Assembly: GCA_033002965.1 (NCBI GenBank)
Contig: JAURVB010008688.1
Coordinates: 114,834 to 178,833, forward strand
DNA length: 64,000 bases
Origin: Piper betle
Lineage: Eukaryota > Streptophyta > Magnoliopsida > Piperales > Piperaceae
Reading direction: 5' to 3'
Under the pieces are notes generated by a model that was not told where the DNA came from, did not search any database, and saw only the letters and a program-made list of their open reading frames with translations. A program made the position numbers and the translations under genes. Shown here in pieces: positions 24,546 through 35,404 of this stretch; the first letter of the stretch is position 1, and the number at the start of each line of letters is the position of its first letter.

Positions 24546-24800
24546 ATCAAGATAAGTTCATCAACATTAACGACCACCACTTTGTTACTAATTATATATT
24601 GTTTTCTTTATTTTATCAATATCAGTTGGAGAAAGGATAACACTGAATACATCTTATTAAGGCAAAGTGGTGGTGATCAAAAAGGGAGAAACCCTTCTTG
24701 CAAGGATATCTTTGCCTGTGGATTTATATCTAACAAAAAAAGTTGTTTAAAGGAATGTTCGAAAGGTATATGTTCAATTGAGGAAAAATTTACCAGTAGA
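24546..24800. repeat. Foldback-like repeat, related to 62640-62800
   Basis: ACCACCACTTTG near 24571 is mirrored by CAAAGTGGTGGT near 24664, a perfect 12-bp inverted repeat about 80 bases apart. The whole segment is similar in order and wording to 62640-62800 just downstream of the trehalose-phosphate phosphatase gene (shared: GTTCA-CAA-ATTAAC, TTTGYTA-TAATTA, GGAGAAA/GGAAAGA, GTGGTGATCAAAA/GCTGGTGATTACAAA). It looks like two copies of one small non-autonomous element. Confidence 0.6.
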
Positions 24801-25251
24801 AAATAATCACAGTAGAGGTTAGAATTTGTACACTTGATTGAAGAAGATAAACCAATCGTCTACACGAAAGTTTGTCTCGAATCCAAGGCATGCTAAAACA
24901 TTTTCTTCAATACAAGATTACCACCCTTTAGAACGAGCATTCTGTAGTAACTTGTATATAAGATAAAACAGATTCCTCTCCTTGAATTCACGGTAAGAAC
25001 AATGAGAGTTTTCAGTTTCTTGTCACACCACAAAATCAATACAAAATCTCCATTTTAAAACCAAGCTTTTCTGTAAAAACTCAATAAAAAACCACAAGAA
25101 AAAGGTGGGGAAGAAGAAGACAAAAGTACATAAAAGATGTCGCTTTCATAGGAAAAAACATGCTTATAAAGAAAGGACAACCAAAAGTCATGTCCCATAT
25201 GAATGGGTTTCCTGTAATGCCATGGTGCCAAAACTTGAGCACTATGACACT

Positions 25252-25865
25252 CAGAAGTTTTCAATACACAAAACTCCAATAATCCCCACCTATTTTTAAA
25301 ACCTACAAAACAAGAAATAATAAGACAAAAAGTCCTTCCTAATTTTTTAACCGTCTTTCAATTTTAACTTACTCTTAGTTTGACATGCACTATCTGGAGA
25401 TGTAGAAATAGACTAAGTCTATGTACTTCATAACTTAAAGTTGAAATTTTGGCATGTCTAGCAAAAAATTACAAGTGTGATAGAAATTGAAGTATCAGAC
25501 TATTGCATTCCGGCCATGCACTAAATATCTTATTTTCATAACCATTCAATGATAACATGACATACATTCAGAAGTTTTCAATACACAAAACTCCAATAAT
25601 CACCACCGGTTTTTAAAACCTACAAAACAAGAAATGATAAGACAAAAGGTCCTTAGTAATTTTCTTTTAAAGCATCTTTCAATTTTAACCTACTTCTACT
25701 TTGACATACACTATCTCAACAAGTAGAAATAGACTAAGTCTATGTACTTCATAACTTAAAGTTAAAATTTTGGCATGTCTAGCAAAAAATTACAAGTGTG
25801 ACCGAAATTGAAGTATCAGGCTAGTGCATTCTGGCCATGCACTAAATATCTTATTTCATGAATAT
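25252..25865 (+). repeat. 317-bp tandem duplication
   Basis: A unit starting CAGAAGTTTTCAATACACAA at 25252 begins again at 25569, and the similarity runs almost to 25865, including GACTAAGTCTATGTACTTC and CATGCACTAAATATCTTATT. Differences are scattered substitutions and small indels. No coding frame is shared by the two copies. Confidence 0.92.
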
Positions 25866-28800
25866 CTTTTGTCTTGGAAATTAGCTATAACTCTATCAAT
25901 AGCTGGCTTCATTATTACATTCATATAGGTAGGAGTCTCTATAATGTCGATATACTGTCTAATAATAGACCTTAACTCTCATTAAGATAATTAAGTCAAT
26001 GTGTATTTTTGAATACTTTTACCATAGGAATGACTTCTATAAAATAAATTTATTGTGCTTTTCCTATCACCCATTTGAATTTATATCCATTGAATACATT
26101 TGTAGAATATGTACTTGCAAAATTGGGTTACCACTAACGGTGATTACTTATTAGCTTTAAGGCTATTCTTCTTGATGACGTACAGATTCTTGAGATAATC
26201 CTCAATATAGAAATTTCATCAGTTATAATTATACAAATTTCACATATTTTAAATAGTTCTATCAACTACATTTAGTTATCTTCCTTAAATTTATATTGTG
26301 ATCTTTAGTGTAATTTAACATATCATATCTCCAAAATCTCATTATCACAATTTTAACGGTAGCATAAATTAGTTTCTGATGAAAATAATGATTTCTACTC
26401 TGTAAGCCTATTCTAAATCTCAACAAAATATATCTATCATGCAATCATGCCGTTACATTGGACAAACCCATTATTAGAACTTGACAAAGTTATATGCTAC
26501 TATCCCCACCACCCAAATTAGTACTTAAAATTAGTTTGCTCTTTATTTTAAAAATATATGTTATTCATTAGAATCATCATACTCCTCAAACATTTATATA
26601 CTTCTTCCAAAGATAAAACTAATATACCAACAACAATTCAGATATGGCAAAATTTCTCTGGTATCCTTCAATGAGTAACTCCCCACCATTTTCTTAGTAT
26701 AAAACTAGGACTAGATGAGTTATACTTCATTTGTAACACCTCAATCTGGTTCGACCCCAAATCAAATTAAAATATTAAATCTTGGACCGTTGCTCTTGCT
26801 CATTTAAAATGAGATGCTAACCATAGACCAGGGCTGACCACTATAGATGTCAAAAGGCGGAAGGCCAGAGGGATTATAATGCACAAACAAAATACATGAA
26901 CACACAATGCATGCACAGACTCCTAAGGCTGGGTTCATGTGATTAAAACATCCTAAATGAATCCAAATTACAAAAGAGATTTCAATTCTTGGAAAAAATC
27001 TAATAATCTTCTACCTTGTAACTATGACGTGGGAAAATTTTCACAATTTGTAAATATTTAATATTTAAAAAAACTAAACCCAGAATATTTCATTCATCAC
27101 TTTTTATCTCATAGATTCATTCCAGATGCATTTCACTAGATTCACAAAGCATTCACATCACATTTTCGTGTCAATCACAACACATTTTAACATTCTTCAA
27201 GTGGGAGGTTACCTCGTCTTCACATAGGCCCTTTTTCCAGCAAAAAAAGAAGCACAATAACTCCAACTCATAATTTTTCTGTGTTCAGTGTACGTGCATA
27301 AACAACATGGTTTAGCGTACTTGGATTATTTTTACCTTTAGTTCTAGGTCTCTAAGGCTTGCAGAATTTTTGCACAAAGTGGTTAGACCTATGTACCAGA
27401 GAGTGTACCGCCTAAGAAACAACTCAAACACAGGTTAGTGATAATCAATATATTAATTTCTACACATGGCAACTTTGCAGTTCAATTAAAATGCCCAAAG
27501 GCTCTCATACGTGCTTAATCATATTGGTTCACAAGCTCTACATAGTATTAACATTACATGGCAATCATATCACATAGCCCATTTGCCTCATCATCAACAT
27601 AAGCAAACCACAAATGACACTAGAAAGATAAGTCACTTCCCCATGAGTCATTCTTGATCCTTGTGTCCTTTCGACTAAACCTACAATACCACACTATATG
27701 ATAAATATACATTAGTTATCAAAGATTACTGGTCCGAAAATAACTACTAAAAAATGTTTCAAACTAAAAAATAGATAACTCATTATCCACGATAAACTCA
27801 GCAAAAATTAGAAAATCTCCATCATCACCATCATCATACTGAACTATGGCTAATAAGGTTTAATCATAATCATTGAGCTCAACATGTGCATGAATCAGAA
27901 CCATTCAATAGTAACATGTCATTACTATGGCCAATAGGGCCTAAATTATATACGTGAGCTAGAATCTGGTCGATGACAACATGCCTGGAGCCAATAGGGC
28001 TTATCTGATCATCACTGTAGCATTGCATGGTGTAGATACACTCAATAAAGAGCATGCACATAATAAATACATACTGCTAGCATGCAATGACATGGAGACA
28101 ATCCCCGATGCAACAAGTTGACATGGCATGCAAAGGCAGAAAATATACATACCACATTACATCAACACTCTTATATTGTGCACATCATGATAACCGCATA
28201 AGATTTTGTAAAAACAATTAAACCTATAAAGACAAGATCCCGGTGCATTATGGTAAAAATTTTGGGATTCAACTCGCGTCTGAAGCTAAACTGAAACATC
28301 AAAATGCCTTGGAGGTTGGAGCTAATTTAGTTGGAGATCCTTGATACGATGATCGAGAATAAGATCTCAATAAAATTAAGAAAAGGAACTTGAGATGTTG
28401 GGCCAAGTAGTTAAACAAGCCCTAATGATAATTTTGCGGTAGCTACTTTAGATCTGAAGAACTTAAAAGATGTTGAATCCAGCCCATACTCGTGGTTGTC
28501 AATAAAATATTATCATTATTAAAATAATATTATTTCATTGAGTTAATTAAGATAATTAACTATTTATTATTATTTAACTTAAAATTTTCACACTGCGCTC
28601 ATTTTACAACTAAATATGAATTAAAGTATTATTTTTTATTTAATCAATTAATTAATTCAGCATGCAAAAGAAGGTCACATAAAAGCAACCAGAAATTAAA
28701 AGGTCTTAATTTTTTTTCCTCATTTCACCATTATTAGGTAGATTAGGCGGTCAAAGTTATAACTTTACACTGAATGAAGCATTTTACTGCAATAAATAAG

Positions 28801-29929
28801 TAAAAATAAAAAAAATTATACATAAATCAATACATAGGCAAAATCACACTAATATCTACAAGTAAACATGATGATACATAGTTCTACATTCTTAAAGAGG
28901 GGGAACTACATGTAGACAAACCATAATCATGCCCAAAATCAAAAAGAAAAAGAGAGGAGAGAAGTGTTCCTTGCGGGGGAGGAGAAAATGGAGAAAGAAG
29001 AGAAGGGGAGGATGGGGATGAGCCGGAGGAGGAAGAGGGGAGGAGAGGCCAGAAAAAGGGAAGGGGGGTGGAGATGTAACACTTCAATTCAGCCTGAAGA
29101 ATGGACCGAATCATGATATTATAATTTAAAAAGCTATTTATTGGACTATCACACACAAACATTACGGAAGTGGATCTCAACCCTTAATGAGGCTTAAGAG
29201 GGACTATATACCGGTTTTTCATACAATGCATGCTGAATCATACTACATAGGTCAGATCATAAATTTATGGTTTCTGAATGAGCACAACGAGCCACAAGAG
29301 ATGCAACACCTCTATTGCAACTAATAGGGTGACTTTTATATGTGATGATTACTCCGAATTATATGAAGGCAACACCCCCAATACAGCTAAGTTGTTGAGT
29401 TCTTAAGAAATGCAAATATATATTCCAGTTCTTATACTTTGTTTTAGTGAGATTAGGTAGCATAATTACTTAATGTGGATGAGTTGCGATAAATAAAACA
29501 TAAGGTCATGGTTTCCTATTTTGTATACCCAGAAGCATCAAGTTACATAGAAACATCATTGGATGCCCAAACATATCATAACACTCGGTCTTCACGTGGG
29601 TTCCTGGTGCAGTATGAAACATTTGCTCCTCTAACCTACATTACCTTGGACACACACAACTACAATTAATTATGTTTCATGTACTTGCATTTGCTCCTCG
29701 TTATGTTCTAGTAATTTGAGGCTTACACACCCTGGAGACGATTGTTAACCTTTGGCCCAAAGTGTCACTCTGCATGATATTAATAATAATAAAAATAAAT
29801 TAAACACACGTACACAATCATCATGTCATAGCCCAATCTAAAATTAAACAAGGTTCATAATCCAAATTAGGGCTCATGCCCTCAAAATATAGTAATCCTA
29901 AATCAAATCTGAATTCATAAGACATGGCA
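25866..29929. other. Intergenic sequence with LTR-like scraps
   Basis: Two LTR-edge-like starts (TGTAACACCTCAAT at 26731 and TGTAACACTTCAATT at 29075) resemble the word at 55422. A G/A-rich tract at 28945-29073 resembles the purine tract inside the long LTR near 37580-37680. A Ty3/gypsy-type LTR is plausible between 26731 and 29074 but no partner or primer site was found. The long frame at 28884-29180 is a by-product of the purine tract. Confidence 0.35.
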
Positions 29930-30233
29930 CAATGGGCCTTCCCACCACCACTGAGCTACTGATCCACTCACCTAAGTTAACCAATGCCATGAGATCTAAC
30001 CTACATAACTCACACTTGGAGAGCTATATGTACAAGCAGTGCTCCCGTAGTGTATGCAAAATAATCCAAAAGCGTGCCTCGTGCTCCTCTCTAGATCTCA
30101 AGTAGATTAGAATATCAAGTGGTATAGGTATGACTAAAACATCTGGTTTATGAGATCCATGAATGCTTCTAGTGCATTAGTAAGCCTAAAATGCATGATA
30201 AAGAACTCATAATGCTTGTACCAATTCCTAAAG
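29930..30233 (-). pseudogene. Ty3/gypsy reverse-transcriptase fragment, distal part
   Basis: Minus-strand reading gives WYKHYEFF, then RLTNALEAFMDLINQMF, then a stop, then a decayed fingers/palm region with LREHCLY and LSKCEL. This is the section of gypsy reverse transcriptase that follows the DxxSGYHQ segment. The preceding section lies at 32290 onward, so the gene was split by the LTR at 30234-32289. Several stops and shifts show it is dead. Confidence 0.75.
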
Positions 30234-32289
30234 TGTAACGACCCGCCCGTTCTGAGCCTCGAACCAATGTTACTATATGAAACTAAGTGTCTCATAAATT
30301 AATTTTCTATTAATTGTCAAGATTTTAAATAATCCATAAAAATAAATTTAATATACAAATGTTTGGAATAATCTAAGCCCCATGAATTGAACCAAAAATC
30401 CCACTACCATGCAAACAATCTAGAGAAAAGAATAGTCCAATAATAGAGTCCTCCAGTTGTCCCGACTTTACCCATCCTTCCATGCTCATACCTGCGGAGG
30501 CAATTCCGCATTAGTGATAAAAACACTAAGTCATATAATTAAAAGAAACAATTAATATATTTCACAACATCTGAATTACGTCTTTTAAGGGTGTTATCCT
30601 GTGTCGGGACACCCACATAGTAAGGGTGCTGCCCCGTGTCGGGACTCCCACATAGTAAGGGTGCTACCCCTGTTAGGACTCTCACATAGTAATTTTAAGG
30701 GTGTTGCCTTGTGTCAGGGTGAGCCAATTCTTTGACCCCGGTTGAGTTCGGCGTATGGTGGTCGAATGTGAGATCAGGTTGACCAAGACTCCCACATAGT
30801 AATTTTTAAGGGTGCTGCCCTATGTCGGGACTCCCACATATTAACTTTTAAAGGTGCTACCCCATGTCGGGACTCCCACATAGTAAGGATGCTGCCCCGT
30901 GCTAGGACTCCCACATAGTAATTTTTAAGGGTGTTGCCTCGTGTTGGGACTCCCACATAATAAAGGTGCTGCCCCGTGTCGGAACTCCCATATAGTAAGG
31001 GTGCTACCCCGGGTCAAGACTCCCATATAGTAAGGGTGCTACTTCGTGTCAGACTGAGCTAATTCTTTAACCCCGGTTGTGCTCGGTGCATAGTGGTTGA
31101 ATGAGCTCAGGCCGACCAAGACTCCTACATAGTAATTTTTAAGGGTGATGCCACATGTCGGGACTCCCACATAGTAAGGTTGCTCCCTCGTGTCGGGACT
31201 CCTACATAGTAATTGGTAAGGGTGCTGGCCCGTGTTGGGACTCCCACATAGTAGGGGTGTTGCCCCATGTCGGAACTCCCACATAGTAAAGGTGCTGCTC
31301 AGTGTCGGGGACTCCCATATAGTAAGGGTGCTGCCCCGTGTCAGACTGAGCCAATTCTTTGACCCCGGTTGTGCTCAGCACATGTTGGTCGAATGTGAGC
31401 TCAGACCGACCAAGACTCTAACATAGTAATTTTAAAGGGTGCTGCCCCGTGTCAGGACTTTCACAGAGTAAGGGTACTGCCCTATGTCGGGACTCCCACA
31501 TAGTAATTTTTAAGGGTGTTGCCTCATGTTGAGACTCTCACATAGTAAGGGTGCTGCCCGTGTCGGGACTCCCATATAGTATGGTTGCTGCCTCGTATCG
31601 GGACTCCCACATAGTAATTTTTAAGGGTGCTACTTTGTGTCGGACTGAGCGAATTCTTTGAACCCGGTTGCACTTGGCGTATGGTGGTTGAATGTGAGCT
31701 TAGGCTGATTAAGACTCCCAAATAGGAATATATAACATTTTGAGTAATTATACGGACTTCCCCAATAAGAATATATAACATTTCATGTAATTATATGAAC
31801 CTGGTATTGTGATGAGGAACCCGCAACTATGACACACGATCCTAAAGCCTACCCTTTGTGAGTCAAATGTGCTCACAAACTATTGAGAGGATGTTTAATT
31901 TAACATCGATAGAACTCTCCTTTATATAGAAGAATATGTGTAGAATTGAGAGAAGTCACTATATTAAACTTTATTAATATATGTGGAATTCAAAGAGTCA
32001 CTACATTAAATTTTATAAAAAAATGTAATCATTTATAATTATATCAATTTGTGTGATAATAAAAAGTCAAAAAAATTGACTATTGAATTAATGCGAATGG
32101 GTTCAAATCCCAAAAATTTAACAAATAAAACATATTTTAAACTATTGTACCAGTACTCTAAAGGTAATAATTGATAATTTATGATATTAATTTTTAAGAA
32201 TTAATTTAATGAAATATTATTTATGGTTCATTTAAGATTTATAAAACCGTAAAGAAAATAACCTAATTAATTTTTTTCTGGGGTTTGCA
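30234..32289 (-). mobile_element. Solo LTR (about 2.06 kb) inserted in a gypsy reverse transcriptase
   Basis: Minus-strand edges are TGCAAACCCC (from 32289) and GGGCGGGTCGTTACA (to 30234). Flanks are TAAAG on the left and TAAAA on the right, a 4/5 match to a 5-bp target duplication, and the interrupted reverse-transcriptase reading resumes across it. No primer site or coding region belongs to it, so it is a recombined solo LTR. Its right half is the reverse complement of 51686-52290, placing it in the same family as the solo LTR there. Most of its extra length is the minisatellite at 30586-31665. Confidence 0.8.
30586..31665 (-). repeat. Minisatellite with higher-order structure inside the solo LTR
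   Basis: A unit of about 35-41 bp of the form GGGTGCTGCCCCGTGTCGG plus GACTCCCACATAGTAA, with or without a short TTTTTAA spacer, is repeated more than twenty times. Every 290-340 bp a different block appears (TTCTTTGACCCCGGTTG... starting near 30727, 31065, 31358 and 31656), giving a second-level period. Other LTR copies of the family in this window have about one unit. Confidence 0.93.
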
Positions 32290-34320
32290 TAAAAACTTCT
32301 TCGGTGCATCCTCATTTCAAATTCTTAACTAATGGTTGATAGATGGTAGGTCAATCTTTGAACATATTGCAACTCGTCCAAGCTGATTGAACAAGTCATT
32401 TATCAGTGGGGGAGGGGATAACAGTTTTAACCATCACCTGGTTGAGATTTCTATAGTCAATGTACAACCACATGTTGTCATCCTTCTTTCTGATGAAGGT
32501 GATTGGAGCGCCCCAAGGTGAGAAACTAGCCTTGATGAAGCCCTGCTCCAAAAGCTCCTGCAACTATGTCAAAAGAACCCTGATCTCAAGAGGTTCCATC
32601 CTATATGGTGTCCTGGAGATAGGCTCGGCACTGAAAGCCAAATTAATGGCAAACTCTACCTCCCTCACTTGAGACAATCCAGGCACCTCGTCTGTGAAGA
32701 CATATTCAAACTCGCTGACCACAGGAATCTGTGCCAACTCTGCCACTGATTGCTCGGCTGAAACTACAACTATTGTGAGGTAAACCTCACAGCCTCAATC
32801 AATCAACCTCTGGGCGCACTGATATAAGATCGAAAAACTTCCTCTATCTCTGCCTCTTCTCCTCACATTCCTCTTTAGTCGAAGTTGGACTTTCTTCTTT
32901 CTAGAATCTATCAACACTCGGTGTCGTGTCATCCAATCCATGCTGAAGATGGCATCAAACTCCTGCATTAGCAACATTGCAAAAGCAATCAAAAGGATGC
33001 TCTATTGGATAACTAAATTGACACCCCTCAAACACACCCTGGTGGTGAGAATGACTCTAGTGGGAGTCGATACAACTAAGTCATAGCCTAGATCCTCTAT
33101 AAGCACATCAATCCTATCGATGAGGGTCTTGGCTATGAAGGTATGTGTATTACCAAAATCAAGCAATGCGATGGCAGGAGAAATTGGATAAGTAAAGTAC
33201 CTATAATAATGACAATATCCTGGAGTGCCTCCTCAGATGTGGCAAGATATATCTTGCCCTGTTGCTCTAGTTGACGGCCCATATCTACCCATCTGGCTGT
33301 CCCATGTCCTGCATTGGTGCCTGTACAACATCAACTACGAGTATACTGGCATGTCTCTACTGATCCTACCTTTGACCACTCTGCCTACCTCTTTGGCCAT
33401 GCTGACCACTCTACTACACCCGTGGCTAATGGTCACCTCTCCGTTGCTGCCCTGAGGCTGGACTAGTGGTGCGGGGAGACATGGCTGCTGCCACGGTGTA
33501 GACATTCCTCTATGCTGCTACTACTTCTAGGTCTATATTGCTGCTCTTGATATTGCTGGGGACGCTGTTGGTACTACTGAGGTTGCTGCTGGTTACTGTT
33601 TGTATTGCTGGGGCTGCTAGTGCATCTGTTGTTGTGGCTGCCTCGGCCACTCGGCTGCATGGTGCCTCGTCTCGCCATATGAAAAGCTTGCATCAGTGGC
33701 TCTCCGGGATGCACCATGGTGGTGCCTTTGACATTGGGGGCTGGTTGGATACTCTTGATAATCATCACCACACTGGCCCTGGGCTTGGAATGACTGGGCT
33801 TGGCAAAGGAACTTTTGCACCAGTTGCCCCTTGGCAGCATACAGTGTCACTCCACAGTGCGTCTGTCGCCTCTACTGCTAGGGACTTGGTGGTCTTGGCC
33901 TCTACGCCTTTTCCCTGGTCACTGCACTGACTCGTACCCTGGCCTAGTGGTGCGACTCGTGAGCATGCTCGCACTCCAAGACCCTCGTGATAGCCTCAGC
34001 CAGAGTCGAACATGAGAATGTGGCCACTACATAACAAATCCTGATGTGAAGTCTTGAGACAAATTGAGCAGTTCACTCCCTCTTACTAGCAAAACTACGT
34101 GAGGCAAATCTCTCAAAGGTGAAGAATCGGGCCTTATACTTACTAACAGACATGCCCTTCTCGTGTTCCAAGGATAAAACTCCTCCTTTTGGATCTTGAG
34201 TATCGTCAAAAAGTACTGAACGTAGAACACGTCCCTGAACTCATCCCAAGATATGGGATCTAGGGAATTGGTCCCCAGGTATGTAGTATGAGCAAAATCC
34301 CACCAGATCTTGCCCATCTA
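32290..34320 (-). pseudogene. Ty3/gypsy gag-protease-reverse transcriptase remnant
   Basis: Minus strand, right to left. Gag-like sequence lies at 34317-34027 (ISWDEFRDVFYVQYF, as in plant gypsy gag). A glutamine/asparagine-rich stretch lies near 33574-33840. The protease end lies near 32795-32992 (FDAIFSMDWMTRHRVLIDS, the usual D-x-IxGMDWL region with G changed to S). The start of reverse transcriptase lies at 32746-32440 (FPDEVPGL-like FTDEVPGLSQVREVEFAINL, then a KASFSPWGAPITFI reading). It then reaches DLFDQLG and stops at the LTR insertion. Frames shift repeatedly. Its distal part is at 29930-30233. Confidence 0.8.
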
Positions 34321-34345
34321 ATGCATGTAGTATGAGCAAAATCCC
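34281..34345 (+). repeat. 21-bp direct repeat at the junction of two opposed gypsy fragments
   Basis: The same 21 bases, beginning ATGTAGTATGAGC, occur at 34281-34301 and 34325-34345. The pair lies where minus-strand gag sequence gives way to plus-strand protease sequence, so it may mark a repair or template-switch junction. Confidence 0.85.
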
Positions 34346-34379
34346 CACATTCTTTTGTATCATCCAAATTTTTTGATAA

Positions 34380-35404
34380 AGAAGGATTGGAAGTGGTGAG
34401 TTAATGACATTCTTTGTTAGTAACTACTCCTAATGGTTTTGTATCCACTGTGGGTTTGTGTGTACGAGGGGTCACTGTTAATATCCAACAGTGTTCTTTT
34501 GTAGCCAATCTCTTCATGTTCCAGACAGTTGAGTTTGATGTGATTTTTGGAATGGATTATATGTCGGAGAATGGAGCATAGATTGATTGTAAGAAGAAGA
34601 AGGTATATTTTAGAAAAGGTAGATGACGTTGCACCTTTTAAGGGTAAGGAAGGGATATTTCATCAAGATTTGTAGGTTATCACAAAATTCTAAAGTATAT
34701 AGATCGAGGTTATATATTGATCATGGTTGCCTTAATGTCTACCAACAAAGATAAACTGGGGTATCATTTATTCCTATTGTTCATGAATTTGAGATTGTAT
34801 TTCTGGAAGATATTATAGGGTTGCCATCCGAACGAGAAATAGATTTTACCATTGATCTCTTAAGTGGATGGCTCCAATTTCAAAAGCTCTATATTGTATG
34901 CCACCACTAGAATTACAATAGTTGAGGACTCAATTGCAGACTTTGTTGGATCAAGGATTTATTCGGCTTAGTGTGTCACCATGGGGAGCTTCGATTTTGT
35001 TTGTAAAGAAGAATGATGAGAGTATGAGGATGTGCATTGATTATAGGATGCTTAATTAGGTGACTACTAAAAACAAGTATCTTGTAGCTCGTATTGATGC
35101 CTTGTTTGATCAATTGTCCTTAGCTATGGTATTTTCAAGGATTGACTTGCTATCAGGGTATCATCAACTAAGGATTATAGCTAAAGAACTGTCAATGCCA
35201 GCATTTACAACTTGGAACGAGCATTATGAATTTTTGGGGTTGCCTTTTCTGTTGATTAATGCTCTTGTAGTGTTAATGGATTTGAAGAATAGAGTGTTCA
35301 GACCATATTTCAATCAGCATGTCATTATCTTTATCGATGACATCTTGATCTATCCTTCTTCTGAGAAGGAGGATGACATCTTGATCTATCCTTCTTCTGG
35401 CCGG
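34380..35404 (+). pseudogene. Ty3/gypsy protease-reverse transcriptase fragment
   Basis: Plus-strand reading gives VEFDVIFGMDYMSENGA (protease tail), a decayed linker, then [28 protein letters not shown], VFSRIDLLSGYHQLRI, FLGLPF and VIIFIDDILIYPSS (catalytic FIDD box intact). A stop after RMLN and other breaks make it non-functional. It ends where the long minus-strand LTR begins at about 35405. I could not find its continuation beyond that element at 53331. Confidence 0.85.
35336..35399 (+). repeat. In-frame 36-bp duplication covering the reverse-transcriptase catalytic box
   Basis: Bases 35336-35363 recur at 35372-35399, so the reading DDILIYPSSEKE is followed at once by DDILIYPSS. The duplicated unit is a multiple of three and the frame stays open for a further 85 bases into the adjoining LTR. 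Confidence 0.9.

Noticed and set aside
28884..29180. 98-codon minus-strand frame rich in Ser and Pro
   Set aside because: It is produced by a G/A-rich tract read on the opposite strand; similar tracts occur in the long LTR.
30586..31665. CRISPR-like look of regularly spaced short repeats
   Set aside because: Units are contiguous with no unique spacers, the host is a plant nuclear genome and the block lies inside an LTR.
32099..32111. tRNA T-arm-like GGGTTCAAATCCC
   Set aside because: It lies inside an LTR whose relative at 51850-51885 has diverged there, and no acceptor stem, D-arm or anticodon arm can be built around it.
33538..33930. 130-codon plus-strand frame
   Set aside because: It is the shadow of the minus-strand gypsy gag region, which gives recognisable family motifs.
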